A stretch of DNA of 64,000 nt from a virus, in IMG/VR virus record IMGVR_UViG_3300035701_000008, positions 49,587 through 113,586 of that record. One strand, 5' to 3'. Below, piece by piece: positions 41,522 to 50,757 of this stretch (positions within the stretch are counted from its first letter, which is position 1; every line of letters starts with the position of its first letter). A program made the translations under genes and the position numbers. The notes under the pieces are model-generated. The model was not told the DNA's origin. It did not search any database and saw nothing but the letters and a program-made list of their open reading frames with translations.

Positions 41522-42772
41522 ATGGCTGATAATTTAGATAACTTTAGTATCCAAGGTACTATGGAAATGGGAATGGGTAATCAAGAATTACTACAAGGGT
41601 TATTTGAACCTGAAACAGCATCATCTAATCCAGAAGATGTCACTCCAATTATTAAAGATGCTGATGCTCCTGATGCTCCTGCAGCACCAGAAGTAAAAAA
41701 AGGTAAGGATATTATTCCTCCTAAAAGCGTTGATGGTAAAACAGATGAAGAGAAAGCAGAAGGACAATCTATGATTGCTGATTTCTTAAGTGATGATGAT
41801 GATGATGAAGATGATGACAACACTCCTGCTCCAGCAAAACCTGCAAAAGCTCCAGAAGCTAATGCTGATGATGATGATGAACCACAAGGTACACAATTCA
41901 CTGCTCTTGCAAATGATCTTTATAAATTAGGTGTTTTCACATCTGATGATGAAGATGATCAAGAACCAGTAAACACTGCAGAAGAATTTTTAGAAAGATT
42001 TAATGAAGAAAAGAAAAAAGGTGCTAGTGAGATAGTACAAAACTTCATAGGACAATTTGGAGAAGACTATCAAGAAGCATTTGATGCCATATTTGTAAAA
42101 GGAGTTAATCCAAAAGATTACTTCACTACATATAACCAAGTAGTTGGATTTGCTGAGATGGATCTTGAAGATGAGGATAATCAAGTTAGAGTGATGAAAC
42201 AAGCTTTGACTAATCAAGGATTTGATCCAGAAGATGTAGAGACAGAAATTGAAAGATTAAAGAATTATGGTGATCTTGAAAATGTAGCTGCTAAACATCA
42301 CAAAGTGTTAGTTAAAAAAGAAGCTGCTAAGTTGCAAGACTTAGAAGCTAAATCTGAAGCTGATTTAAGACAAAAAGCTCAAGTCAGAAATCAATATATA
42401 AATAACGTGCAAACCATCTTAAATGATAAGGTGAAAGCAAAAGAGTTTGATGGTATTCCTATCAATCCAAAATTAGCAACAGAACTACAAGACTTCTTAT
42501 TAGTAGATAAATGGAAAACTCCTACAGGAGAAACCTTAACTGATTTTGATCGTGCTATTTTGGATCTTAAAAGACCAGAGAATCATGCACAGAAAGTTAA
42601 AATAGGACTTCTTTTAAAGATGTTAGAAAAAGATCCTACATTATCAACTATACAAAGAACAGGCGTTACAAAGAAATCTAACGAACTGTTTGGAGAAGTT
42701 GCAAGACAAGTAACAAAGGCTAAAACGCCTGGAGCTACAGGTGGTGCTAATTCAAAATCATGGTTCTTATAA
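41522..42772 (+). CDS. Putative scaffolding / head assembly protein
   Basis: 416 residues directly upstream of the major capsid gene. N-terminal 140 residues are low complexity, acidic and Ala/Pro rich (DFLSDDDDDEDDDNTP, PAPAKPAKAPEANADDDDE). The rest is helical coiled coil (KLQDLEAKSEADLRQKAQ...). Acidic, coiled-coil, capsid-linked proteins are typical scaffolds. The position supports it; there is no sequence proof. Confidence 0.6.
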   Translation: MADNLDNFSIQGTMEMGMGNQELLQGLFEPETASSNPEDVTPIIKDADAPDAPAAPEVKKGKDIIPPKSVDGKTDEEKAEGQSMIADFLSDDDDDEDDDNTPAPAKPAKAPEANADDDDEPQGTQFTALANDLYKLGVFTSDDEDDQEPVNTAEEFLERFNEEKKKGASEIVQNFIGQFGEDYQEAFDAIFVKGVNPKDYFTTYNQVVGFAEMDLEDEDNQVRVMKQALTNQGFDPEDVETEIERLKNYGDLENVAAKHHKVLVKKEAAKLQDLEAKSEADLRQKAQVRNQYINNVQTILNDKVKAKEFDGIPINPKLATELQDFLLVDKWKTPTGETLTDFDRAILDLKRPENHAQKVKIGLLLKMLEKDPTLSTIQRTGVTKKSNELFGEVARQVTKAKTPGATGGANSKSWFL

Positions 42773-42807
42773 CAAAATAAATAATTAATTAATCAAAACG
42801 AATAACA

Positions 42808-44370
42808 ATGGCAATTCAAACAATTCCTGGGTTAACTGGTTTTACTTATGCTCGTGTAGCGTCTATGGACAAACGTGCAGTAGGAAAACTAACAGACTCT
42901 AACCACTTAGAGAGTTTTCACTCTACTGAGCCTGCAGACTATGACAAGAAAATCATTTCTTTATATACACAGAGCTCGCTTTACAGTAATGACTTCTTAG
43001 ACATGATCAACAAAAGCACACCTTATTACATTGATAATAATAGTGATGCATGGAAATGGCAAATAGCAGTTCCTTACAAATTCCCAAAAATTATTGACAT
43101 TCCTGCTTCTACAGAAACTTTAATCAGTCAAAGTAAAACAGGTATTGATGGTCAAGAATTTCAATTAGTATTAGATACTAATGAGTTCTCTAAAAATGCT
43201 ATCATCTCTGTAGGTACACGTCAATATGGTCCACGTTTCTATGTGATCAAAGATCCAGTGCCTTGGAACATGGGATTCTTGTATACATTTACATTAGTAA
43301 CAGACAATCCTAAAGTAGATTTTGTTAATCCTGTATTCTTGCAATATGGTGTTGAACTAGAATTAGTTGATGCTGCTATTGGTGAATTTGATCAAGACTT
43401 ATTAGGTCTTCCAAGATTGGGTGAGCAAATCACAATGTTTGAATCATTAGGTTCTGCATATGGATATGAGCACAAAATCACAGAATGGGCTGATGACAAA
43501 ATGATGAGAGATGCTTCAGGTAAACCTCTTGACATTTTAGTGTATGCTCCACAAAGACGTAACCAATTACCACTTACACGTAATGATGTTAAATGGGAAC
43601 CGTTTATTGAATTCTGGATGCGTAAATCTATGATTGAATTGAAAGTTAAACGTATGATCTGGGCTAAACCAGGTACAGTTAAAACTAATGGTTCTAAACA
43701 AGAATTGAAACGTACATCTGCTGGTGTTTACCACAGAATGAGAAACAATGGTAACTTAGTACAATATAACAGAGGTGAATTCTCTGCTAACTTAATCCGT
43801 TCAGTATTTGGAGACTTGTTCTACAGAAGAGTGGATGTGAAAGACCGTTCAGTTAAAATGTATACTAATGAAGCTGGATTCGATGTATTCCAACAAGCTT
43901 TGAAAACAGATGCATTAAATTCAGGTCTTACATTCATGGCTGATTCTGGAAACAGATATTTGCAAGGTGAAGGACAACACATCACTTACAACTTTGCATT
44001 TGATGCAATGGTTACACGTGAGACTGGTAGAGTTGAATTGATTCACTTGAAAGAATTAGATTTACCACAATCAAACTTAGAGTTTGGACAAAACAAAAAA
44101 TCTACTCCAGTATTTATGGTGTTTGATGTTTCTCCAATGTCTGATGGTTCAATGGTAAATAACATTAGAGAAGTGAGAATGAAAGGTGCTCCTTCTATGA
44201 CATGGGGATATATTGATGGTACAAGACACCACTTAGGTTTTGCTAAATCTCAAGGAATGTCTTCTGCTAACAAATTCCCAGGATACGAAATCTGGATGAA
44301 AGACAGATGTGATGTATTTATTGAAGATTTGTCTAGAACTGTGTTGATCGAGGAAATCCCACAATTCTAA
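42808..44370 (+). CDS. Major capsid protein (HK97 fold, crAss type)
   Basis: 520 residues. The N-terminus MAIQTIPGLTGFTYARVASM, then LTDSNHLESFHSTEPADYDKKIISLYTQSSLY, and the conserved C-terminus (MSSANKFPGYEIWMKDRCDV, FIEDLSRTVLIEEIP) fit the crAss capsid family. It forms the icosahedral shell. Codon use is richer in C-ending and CGT codons than its neighbours, as expected for the most abundant product. A tRNA and structured RNA follow directly. Confidence 0.9.
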   Translation: MAIQTIPGLTGFTYARVASMDKRAVGKLTDSNHLESFHSTEPADYDKKIISLYTQSSLYSNDFLDMINKSTPYYIDNNSDAWKWQIAVPYKFPKIIDIPASTETLISQSKTGIDGQEFQLVLDTNEFSKNAIISVGTRQYGPRFYVIKDPVPWNMGFLYTFTLVTDNPKVDFVNPVFLQYGVELELVDAAIGEFDQDLLGLPRLGEQITMFESLGSAYGYEHKITEWADDKMMRDASGKPLDILVYAPQRRNQLPLTRNDVKWEPFIEFWMRKSMIELKVKRMIWAKPGTVKTNGSKQELKRTSAGVYHRMRNNGNLVQYNRGEFSANLIRSVFGDLFYRRVDVKDRSVKMYTNEAGFDVFQQALKTDALNSGLTFMADSGNRYLQGEGQHITYNFAFDAMVTRETGRVELIHLKELDLPQSNLEFGQNKKSTPVFMVFDVSPMSDGSMVNNIREVRMKGAPSMTWGYIDGTRHHLGFAKSQGMSSANKFPGYEIWMKDRCDVFIEDLSRTVLIEEIPQF

Positions 44371-44372
44371 TA

Positions 44373-44515
44373 ATAAAATTCCGAGAAGATTCCCCTCACC
44401 TCCTCTCCCTCCTAGAGGGGATGATTCTCAAACACTAGACTTCATGTCTGTGTATAGAGTGTTGAAATGGATAGTATCCAGGTTCAGGTTCCTTCGGTGG
44501 GACCACTCTACAAAT
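44373..44515 (+). ncRNA. Structured RNA between capsid gene and tRNA
   Basis: 143 nt. First a hairpin GAGAA...CCCCT / AGGGG...TTCTC (about 44,383-44,429). Then a three-way junction, 44,455-44,510: TAGAGT pairs with ACTCTA and closes two stems, TGGAT-AGT-ATCCA and GGTTCC-TTCGGT-GGGACC. An alternative stem AACACT/AGTGTT would exclude the junction. It ends five bases before the tRNA. No known family recognised. Confidence 0.5.
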
Positions 44516-44589
44516 CGTGTGGTAGAGCAGTTGGTTAGCTTGCAAGACTCATAATCTTGAGGTCGTTGGTTCGAGTCCAACCCACGCAA
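44516..44589 (+). tRNA. tRNA-Met (CAU), initiator-like
   Basis: 74 nt cloverleaf. Acceptor CGTGTGG/CCACGCA, D stem GAGC/GCTT, anticodon stem CAAGA/TCTTG with loop CTCATAA (anticodon CAT), T stem GTTGG/CCAAC with TTCGAGT loop, discriminator A, no encoded CCA. C1 faces A72, the unpaired first pair typical of bacterial initiator tRNA. The three G-C pairs (GGG/CCC) of initiator anticodon stems are missing. Ile-2 (lysidine) is a further option for a CAT anticodon. Confidence 0.9.
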
Positions 44590-44623
44590 CAAATTAAACC
44601 AAATTATTAAATTTAACTACATT

Positions 44624-45595
44624 ATGGGTAAAACAGGCAAAATTTCTACTATTAAGAGAGACTATTCAGAAAATTCTCAACAACAAACAATGGATAGTGG
44701 ACTATCACAAAAAGGAATGACAAGAATCCCTGGAACAGGTGTATTCAAATATCCTTATAAAGAATTGGATGGAAAGTACAGAACAGGCTTAGATGAGAAT
44801 GCTACGTACATTAAAAGAATCCAAGATCCTTTAGAAAAAGAATTAGAGATTGAAAGAGTAAAAAATCTTAGAGCAAAACTTGAGAATGAAATAGGAGATA
44901 TTGATTTAGGACCTCGTTCTAATTTTTGGAACTATGGACTATCAACTTCTACAGATGATCAAACACACGTTCAATCAGTTAAACTATTAGATGGTGATAA
45001 CTATTTTGATCTATCAAATGCTTTTCAAGAAATAGCTTTTTCATGGTTGAGAGTACATCCAACTATTGCTAGTTCATATCAAGCATGGGAAAGAGGTGAA
45101 TTTCCAGCAGATACACAATTCTATGTTGTAGATGATGAGATAGAAAATGCTGTAATCTACAAGAAAAAACAATTGATTAACAAAGCTATTGTTAAGTTTG
45201 ATTCTATGTCTCCTGAGAAGAAGAAAAAAGTTGCAAGACTTTTAGGTCTTCCAGTAACAGAAGAAACAAAAGAAGAAGTGGTTTACAACTTAGTAGATAA
45301 TGTATTGAAACAAACAGAATTCAAGAATGGTAAATATTCAGGATTGAGTCCAGTTGAAGTGTTCAATAGATTTGCAGATATGAAAGAAGCTTTACTCCAT
45401 ATAAAAGATTTAGTAAAACAAGCTGTAGCACATTCAGTATATAGAATCAAACCAAACGGTAAGGTTTATGAAGGTGAGTTTGAAATAGCTAAAGATGAAG
45501 ATGATTTAATTAAATTCCTTGCTGATGATGATAACCAAGATGAGTTATTAGTATTAGAAGGAAAATTAAAAACTAAAAAACTAGCTGCTATTTAG
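44624..45595 (+). CDS. Conserved crAss structural protein after the capsid
   Basis: 323 residues, TAG stop. NFWNYGLSTSTDDQTH and DLSNAFQEIAFSWLRVHPTIASSYQAWERGEFP look like well-folded segments; Lys-rich C-terminus. Its place after the MCP is that of head-completion or auxiliary capsid proteins in crAss-like phages. The N-terminal 70 residues may be disordered. No domain found. Confidence 0.65.
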   Translation: MGKTGKISTIKRDYSENSQQQTMDSGLSQKGMTRIPGTGVFKYPYKELDGKYRTGLDENATYIKRIQDPLEKELEIERVKNLRAKLENEIGDIDLGPRSNFWNYGLSTSTDDQTHVQSVKLLDGDNYFDLSNAFQEIAFSWLRVHPTIASSYQAWERGEFPADTQFYVVDDEIENAVIYKKKQLINKAIVKFDSMSPEKKKKVARLLGLPVTEETKEEVVYNLVDNVLKQTEFKNGKYSGLSPVEVFNRFADMKEALLHIKDLVKQAVAHSVYRIKPNGKVYEGEFEIAKDEDDLIKFLADDDNQDELLVLEGKLKTKKLAAI

Positions 45596-45622
45596 TAGCT
45601 AGTTTTAAAAATATAAAAGCAT

Positions 45623-45871
45623 ATGATAACGTATGTAGTTATTAATTCAGGAAATAAAGTAAGAAAATGTTTCTTAGATGATAAAAAAGTAAATATAAAA
45701 AATGTAACACCAGTGGCTACATTAAATGAAAAAACTAATAAAATTATCTGGCTTGATGAAACATTTAAGAATAAAGAAATTAATACTCCTGTAATTGCTA
45801 TTAATTTCAATAAAAAACTAACAATAGATGACCCAAAAGGTATTTTTTGTATAGGGCATTTAAATAAATAA
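45623..45871 (+). CDS. Small late protein
   Basis: 82 residues, beta-type (MITYVVINSGNKVRKCFLDDK, PVIAINFNKKLTIDDP). Position within the structural block suggests a minor virion or assembly factor. Not recognised. Confidence 0.6.
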   Translation: MITYVVINSGNKVRKCFLDDKKVNIKNVTPVATLNEKTNKIIWLDETFKNKEINTPVIAINFNKKLTIDDPKGIFCIGHLNK

Positions 45872-45877
45872 AAACAT

Positions 45878-46609
45878 ATGATACCAGTAGATAGTTTATT
45901 ATATAAGATCGATCAGAAACTAAATAAACTATCAACTAATGAGCACCAACAGATTCAATTAGAAGACAAAATCTTAGCTTTGAATGAGGCTCAGATAAAG
46001 TTGATAAAGCAAAAGATTGATGGTATTAGTACTTCTAGTCAATTAGGGCAAGATTCATTTAAGAAACGTTATGAAGACTTACAGAGTCTTATATTAGATT
46101 ATAATCATCAACCATTGCCACTAGTATTAGAAGATCTTAATTTAAATCAATGGTCTGCTAATGTTCATGATCTTACGCCACAATATATGTTCTATGTAGA
46201 TTCATATGTTTTAGCTGATAAAGGAAGATGTAAGGATAGAAGAATATGGATTAATAGAGATCTTGCAAAGCATGGTGATCTTCAGTTTATATTAAACAAC
46301 GATCATTACAAACCAAGCTTTGAATACCAAGAAACATTTAATGTTCTTGCTTCTGATAAAATCTCTATATTCACTGATGGGACGTTCACTCCTAATAATA
46401 TACAGATAATGTACATGAGATATCCAGTTTATATAAACAAAGTAGGATATATAATGTTAGATGGTCTTCCATCATTTGATCAAGATTGTGAACTTGAATT
46501 ATATTTAGAGGATGAATTGTTAGACTTAACAGTACAGAATCTAGCAATGTATACTGAGAATGCTGCTGCAGTACAAAGTGCACAGTTCAGAATACAAACA
46601 AACGAATAA
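45878..46609 (+). CDS. Conserved crAss tail-ring/connector-type protein
   Basis: 243 residues. N-terminal coiled coil (LLYKIDQKLNKLSTNEHQQI), then a central beta part (QYMFYVDSYVLADKGRCKDRRIWINRDLAKHGDL) and a helical end. Conserved in crAss-like phages between capsid and tail genes as I recall; thought to be part of the neck/ring stack. Function inferred from position. Confidence 0.6.
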   Translation: MIPVDSLLYKIDQKLNKLSTNEHQQIQLEDKILALNEAQIKLIKQKIDGISTSSQLGQDSFKKRYEDLQSLILDYNHQPLPLVLEDLNLNQWSANVHDLTPQYMFYVDSYVLADKGRCKDRRIWINRDLAKHGDLQFILNNDHYKPSFEYQETFNVLASDKISIFTDGTFTPNNIQIMYMRYPVYINKVGYIMLDGLPSFDQDCELELYLEDELLDLTVQNLAMYTENAAAVQSAQFRIQTNE

Positions 46610-46636
46610 ACTTTATTAACATTTAAATAAATTAAA

Positions 46637-47809
46637 ATGGCTGATTTTTCATTAACCACGCTCTTCGTGGTTCCAGTGGGGCAAACTGCACTCCCTAGCT
46701 CTGGCTCAACACAAAACTTGACTGCAGGACAAGTTGGTATTTTTAGAAACGATTATTCGTTAGCTACTGCTGCAAACATTGCTGCTGCTCCGTATTTCTA
46801 TGTAGCACAAGGTAGAGAAAATACTTATTTACAAGGCTCTAAAAGATCTGATAAGATTAAAGGATGTCCTTCTGGATCTGGTTGTAACTCAAATGTAACA
46901 GAATGGTACAAAGTATCAGGATGTCCAACTGCTGCTAATCAAATTACTGATGTAACTAATTTCACTGTACAATGTGGAGAAAGTATCACGTTAACTTTAC
47001 GTGCTCACTCTTCTTATATTGATACATTGTATTTTAATGGATTTACACGTTCAGTAACTATTCAAGCTCCATGTTGTGGTTGTTCAGAGAATCCATGTGA
47101 TGATGTATCTGATAATACAATCATCGAGTTATTAATTGCTAAATTAAGACAACAAGCTCCAGGTAACAACCCTGATAACATTAACTTCAACACATTCTTC
47201 ACATTTGAAAATGTAGGTGGAACAATTTTACGTATTACAGGAAAACCATTAACTAAATATGGTCAACCTTGTGATGTAGCTGCGTTCCCATTTGAATATG
47301 ACAGAATGTCTTTCAGAACTTTTGTATATGCTGGTCCAGCTACCACTGCTGACTTTATTGTTGCAGATGCTTGTAACTTGGTTGCTAACCCAATCATCAC
47401 TCAACGTGCTTCTTATGCTACAGGACAATCTGCAGAGATTGCTCAATTAGAGAAAAACTTCTACAGCTACCAAGCAGGTTACTTGAAACATTTATATAGA
47501 ATGGTTGGTTACAATGAGAACTTTGAGTCTTGGGTATCTACTGGTGTCACTTATGATACATACTATATCAAATTCAATGAGTACAACAAATCTGAATACC
47601 AATGGGGTGATTACATTATGGAAGATTCTACAGTGATTATTGCTGCTCCAAACTCTGTAACAAGTGGTATTTCTGCTGCAATCACTACTGTATTAGAAGC
47701 TGGTTTAGGAACTGTTGTTGATCAAGGTAGTCCTTGTATCACTACAACAACCACTACATCTACTGCTGCTCCATCTACTACTACCACTACTTCTACAAAC
47801 ATTCCTTAA
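46637..47809 (+). CDS. Virion protein with Thr-rich C-terminal tail
   Basis: 390 residues. LFVVPVGQTALPSSGSTQNLTAGQVGIFRNDY (N-terminus), two Cys-rich sections (CPSGSGCNSN; CCGCSENPCDD), and a beta-rich body. The protein is conserved in crAss-like phages and thought to be a head or tail-tube component. The last 27 residues are TTTTTTSTAAPSTTTTTSTNIP: a bare Thr tail without a following domain. Unusually high Cys for a capsid-type protein. Confidence 0.65.
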   Translation: MADFSLTTLFVVPVGQTALPSSGSTQNLTAGQVGIFRNDYSLATAANIAAAPYFYVAQGRENTYLQGSKRSDKIKGCPSGSGCNSNVTEWYKVSGCPTAANQITDVTNFTVQCGESITLTLRAHSSYIDTLYFNGFTRSVTIQAPCCGCSENPCDDVSDNTIIELLIAKLRQQAPGNNPDNINFNTFFTFENVGGTILRITGKPLTKYGQPCDVAAFPFEYDRMSFRTFVYAGPATTADFIVADACNLVANPIITQRASYATGQSAEIAQLEKNFYSYQAGYLKHLYRMVGYNENFESWVSTGVTYDTYYIKFNEYNKSEYQWGDYIMEDSTVIIAAPNSVTSGISAAITTVLEAGLGTVVDQGSPCITTTTTTSTAAPSTTTTTSTNIP

Positions 47810-47841
47810 TTAAGAACAAAGTAGAATATTATTAAATAACC

Positions 47842-47885
47842 TATGCCAGGGGAAAGAGGATATACACTCATATTCCTCTGGCATA
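47842..47885 (+). terminator. Strong hairpin, probable terminator/attenuator
   Basis: TATGCC...GGCATA closes an inner stem AGAGGATAT/ATATTCCTCT, followed by TTTATT. The stem is long and GC-containing, the T tract short. It lies 14 nt before the next ATG, so it could also shield that gene's start. Confidence 0.6.
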
Positions 47886-47899
47886 TTTATTAAAAAAAC

Positions 47900-48463
47900 A
47901 TGGCAAACTTACAATTAGATATATTAGTAGTTCCTACTTACAGTGTACTTACACTTGGTGTTACAGACGCATCTGTATATCCTACCAATCCTCCAGTGGT
48001 TTCAGCACCATCTATTGAGATTGAAATACCAGGATTTGGAACAAAGATATTACCATTTGTTCCTGATAAAGTCAATGTATTTACATCATCTACTTTGGGA
48101 ATCACAGATGCTGGTTGTAATCAACCACTTCCTGATGGAGTGTACAGATTAAAATATTCTGTTGCTCCTGCATATACAAACTATGTGGAGAAAACAATAT
48201 TACGTGTTGACAGGCTTCAAGAGAAGTTTGACAATGCTTTTCTTCAATTAAATATGATGGTGTGTGATATGGCCCTTAAAACGCAATCTAGCGTAACATT
48301 AAATACAATCAACTTCTTTATTCAAGGAGCTATTGCAGCAGCTAATAACTGTGCAGAATATGAATCAAACACATTATATGCTCAAGCAGATAATATGTTA
48401 AACAACTTTTTAAAATCAAACTGTGGTTGTTCTGGTAACAACTACCTAATAAACTTTTATTAA
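47900..48463 (+). CDS. Conserved crAss structural protein
   Basis: 187 residues. LQLDILVVPTYSVLTLGVTDAS, then PSIEIEIPGFGTKILPFVP, CNQPLPDGVYRLKYSVAPAYTNYVEKTILRVDRLQEKFD, and NTINFFIQGAIAAANNCAEY. This is a standard member of the crAss tail block. It appears to be an N-terminal beta domain plus a helical C-terminal domain. Likely an adaptor for tail fibres. Confidence 0.7.
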   Translation: MANLQLDILVVPTYSVLTLGVTDASVYPTNPPVVSAPSIEIEIPGFGTKILPFVPDKVNVFTSSTLGITDAGCNQPLPDGVYRLKYSVAPAYTNYVEKTILRVDRLQEKFDNAFLQLNMMVCDMALKTQSSVTLNTINFFIQGAIAAANNCAEYESNTLYAQADNMLNNFLKSNCGCSGNNYLINFY

Positions 48464-48465
48464 TT

Positions 48466-48561
48466 ATGGCACAATGTTCAAATTGTCAAGCTAATGTAGG
48501 GTGTGGATGTCAATTAAAAGATGGGCTATGTGCTCACTGCGCTTCTAAAGTAAATAAATAA
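48466..48561 (+). CDS. 31-residue zinc-binding late microprotein
   Basis: MAQCSNCQANVGCGCQLKDG followed by LCAHCASKVNK: six Cys in CxxC...CGC...CxxC order plus His, a compact zinc or Cys-cluster protein. A microprotein like this recurs in the same place in crAss-like phages as I recall. It lies 2 nt after the previous stop. Confidence 0.7.
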   Translation: MAQCSNCQANVGCGCQLKDGLCAHCASKVNK

Positions 48562-48575
48562 ATAAAATTTATATT

Positions 48576-49598
48576 ATGTTATCACCAAGACTAACCAATT
48601 GCCCAGAATGTGCTAACATTCCTTCCATCCTTAAAAAAATAGATTGTAAGTTAGCAGAACTTGGTAACAACTTGTACAACAATATTTCATATATGTTGAA
48701 CAAGCCTATACCTGCTGGTGATATTCTCCAATTGATAGCATATAGAAGAATACTAACTTATAAGTATTGTAATCCTGATTATGTACATGAATACTCTATA
48801 GCTATGATAGCTAGTAGAGTGATACGTCTTACATTAGGATGTGTTAGTAGATGTAATACACCAGAACCTTGCATAGAGGCTCCTTGTGATATTACTATTG
48901 TATTAAATCCAACAACTACAAATACAAGTACACTTCCTCCATCTACAACAACAACAACCACTAGTACAAGTTCTACTAGTACCACAACTAGTACCACTAC
49001 AACTATATATAATCCTTGTCCAAATTGTACACCACAAGATGTTTCAATTGGTTCTCAAGTATGGTCAAAATGTAATTTAGATGTAACAACTTATAGAAAT
49101 GGAGATGCTATACCAGAAGTGACTGATTTTACAACATGGGCTAGCTTAACCACAGGTGCTTGGTGTTATTACAATAACGACCCAGCAAATGGAGCTATTT
49201 ATGGTAAATTGTATAATTGGTATGCTGTTAATGATCCAAGAGGATTAGCTCCTACAGGTTATCATATACCTAATGATGCTGAATTTTTAACATTAGTTTC
49301 TTTTGCAGGAGGATCATCTGTTGCTGGAGGTCTTTTAAAAGAAACTGGTTTATGTCATTGGACAAATCCAAATACAGGTGCTAATAATTCTACTGGATGG
49401 ACAGCACTTCCAGGAGGTGTTCTTAGTATTCTTGGTGGAGGATTTTATACAATTAACGAACAAGGTTATTATTGGAGTTTAACTGATACTTCCTTAACAA
49501 ATGCTAATTTTTTGAGTTTTAGTTATTTTTTTACTACAGTTTATTTAAGTGATATTGTAAAAACAAATGGTTTCTCAGTTCGTTGTATTAAAGATTAA
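48576..49598 (+). CDS. Tail adaptor fused to FISUMP receptor-binding domain
   Basis: 340 residues. Residues 1-105 (MLSPRLTNCPECANIPSILKK, ...YNNISYMLNKPIPAGD...) match a stand-alone crAss structural protein as I recall it. Residues 112-146 are a Thr/Ser linker. Residues 150-340 are a FISUMP (Fib_succ_major) domain: QDVSIGSQVWSKCNLDV, then LTTGAWCYYNNDPANGAIYG, YNWYAVNDPRGLAPTGYHIP, and NGFSVRCIKD at the end. The fold is related to C-type lectins, so surface or glycan binding is likely. Confidence 0.75.
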   Translation: MLSPRLTNCPECANIPSILKKIDCKLAELGNNLYNNISYMLNKPIPAGDILQLIAYRRILTYKYCNPDYVHEYSIAMIASRVIRLTLGCVSRCNTPEPCIEAPCDITIVLNPTTTNTSTLPPSTTTTTTSTSSTSTTTSTTTTIYNPCPNCTPQDVSIGSQVWSKCNLDVTTYRNGDAIPEVTDFTTWASLTTGAWCYYNNDPANGAIYGKLYNWYAVNDPRGLAPTGYHIPNDAEFLTLVSFAGGSSVAGGLLKETGLCHWTNPNTGANNSTGWTALPGGVLSILGGGFYTINEQGYYWSLTDTSLTNANFLSFSYFFTTVYLSDIVKTNGFSVRCIKD

Positions 49599-49620
49599 TA
49601 ATAATAAATAATAAAATAAT

Positions 49621-50745
49621 ATGTCAACTTGCTCAAATTGCTATAACGGATGTACAGAGATTGTCTCTGACAGATGTGTTAAATATACAGGAATAGATGT
49701 TCCTGTTCTTGGAATACAAACTGGTGATTCTCTATCATTTGTAGAACAAGCTCTTATTACATTTCTTGTATCAACATTAGATGGTACAGGAATAAAGATT
49801 GATCTTGCACCTACAGTGGTATGTGAAGTTGTAAATAAATATCTTCCTACGTGTGGAGATCTTTCTATTGTAGATATATCAAAAGCTCTTATAGAAGCTG
49901 CTTGTGATCTTCAAGAACAAGTTGATGCTATTGTGGAAGAACTTGCTATATTAAATGGTGATTACACAATTGGATGTTTAACAGGAGTTACAGCATCTTC
50001 AGATACACACGCTATTGTACAAGCTGTTATTACTAAACTATGTCAAGTACAAGTTGATTTAGTAGCACTTGCTCTTGATCTTGATGTAAACTATGTGAGA
50101 TATGATGAACTCAATGCTTTAATTGCAGCTTATTTAGCTAGTACTGGTGGATCTTCAAAATATTATAACAGAATGGTTCCTTTCACTGTAGTAGAATACT
50201 ATGGTGTTATAACAGGTAATTTCGATGCTACAGGTGCAGGAATATCTACAGGTCCTTGGGAAAAGATATATTTATGTAATGGTCAAAATGGTACACCAGA
50301 TAAAAGAGGTAGAGTGGGAGTTGGTGCAACAGATGGATCTATGTTAGGATTAACATTACCACCTGAAACTAATCCAGGAGCTTCTCCATTCAATCCAACA
50401 TATTCAGCAGGAGGAACAGGAGGAACACTAAATCAAACAGCTCTTGGTGTTGGACAAATACCTTCTCACACACACACTAATACAGCTGCTTCTACAGCTG
50501 CTCCTCATAACCACAGAACAATAGCTAAAACTGGTGGAGCAGTACAACATAGTGCTTCAGATGCATTTTATTATGCAGGTAATACATGGAGTGATTCAGG
50601 AACAGTTAGTACAATTGATTCAGGAATTGAAGATACAGTTGTTACTATAAGCACTGCAGTAACAATTAATCCTTTTGGAGGTGGTGGTGCTCACACAAAT
50701 GTACAAGCAGGACTTGGTTGTTATTACATAATGTATATCCCTTAA
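49621..50745 (+). CDS. Tail-fibre protein with collar domain
   Basis: 374 residues. N-terminal part carries Cys-rich and helical segments (CSNCYNGCTEI; LIEAACDLQEQVDAIVEELA) for attachment and trimerisation. From about 215: GPWEKIYLCNGQNGTPDKRGRVGVG, IPSHTHT and AGLGCYYIMYIP make a phage tail-collar (Collar/MdpB-type) domain, in which HxH can bind iron. It should sit at the tail periphery and take part in host recognition. Confidence 0.8.
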   Translation: MSTCSNCYNGCTEIVSDRCVKYTGIDVPVLGIQTGDSLSFVEQALITFLVSTLDGTGIKIDLAPTVVCEVVNKYLPTCGDLSIVDISKALIEAACDLQEQVDAIVEELAILNGDYTIGCLTGVTASSDTHAIVQAVITKLCQVQVDLVALALDLDVNYVRYDELNALIAAYLASTGGSSKYYNRMVPFTVVEYYGVITGNFDATGAGISTGPWEKIYLCNGQNGTPDKRGRVGVGATDGSMLGLTLPPETNPGASPFNPTYSAGGTGGTLNQTALGVGQIPSHTHTNTAASTAAPHNHRTIAKTGGAVQHSASDAFYYAGNTWSDSGTVSTIDSGIEDTVVTISTAVTINPFGGGGAHTNVQAGLGCYYIMYIP

Positions 50746-50757
50746 TAAATCAATAAT

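Noticed and set aside
41580-41901. Ser-rich 106-residue minus-strand frame
   Set aside because: Complement of the GAT-rich acidic region of the scaffold-type gene, which always gives Ser/Ile runs in reverse.
44425-44510. Hammerhead ribozyme at the tRNA leader
   Set aside because: A three-way junction and a GAAA are present, but the required CUGAnGA core is not.
45592-45810. Minus-strand 72-residue hydrophobic frame in the late block
   Set aside because: Mirror of the 82-residue plus-strand gene; all other late genes are plus strand.
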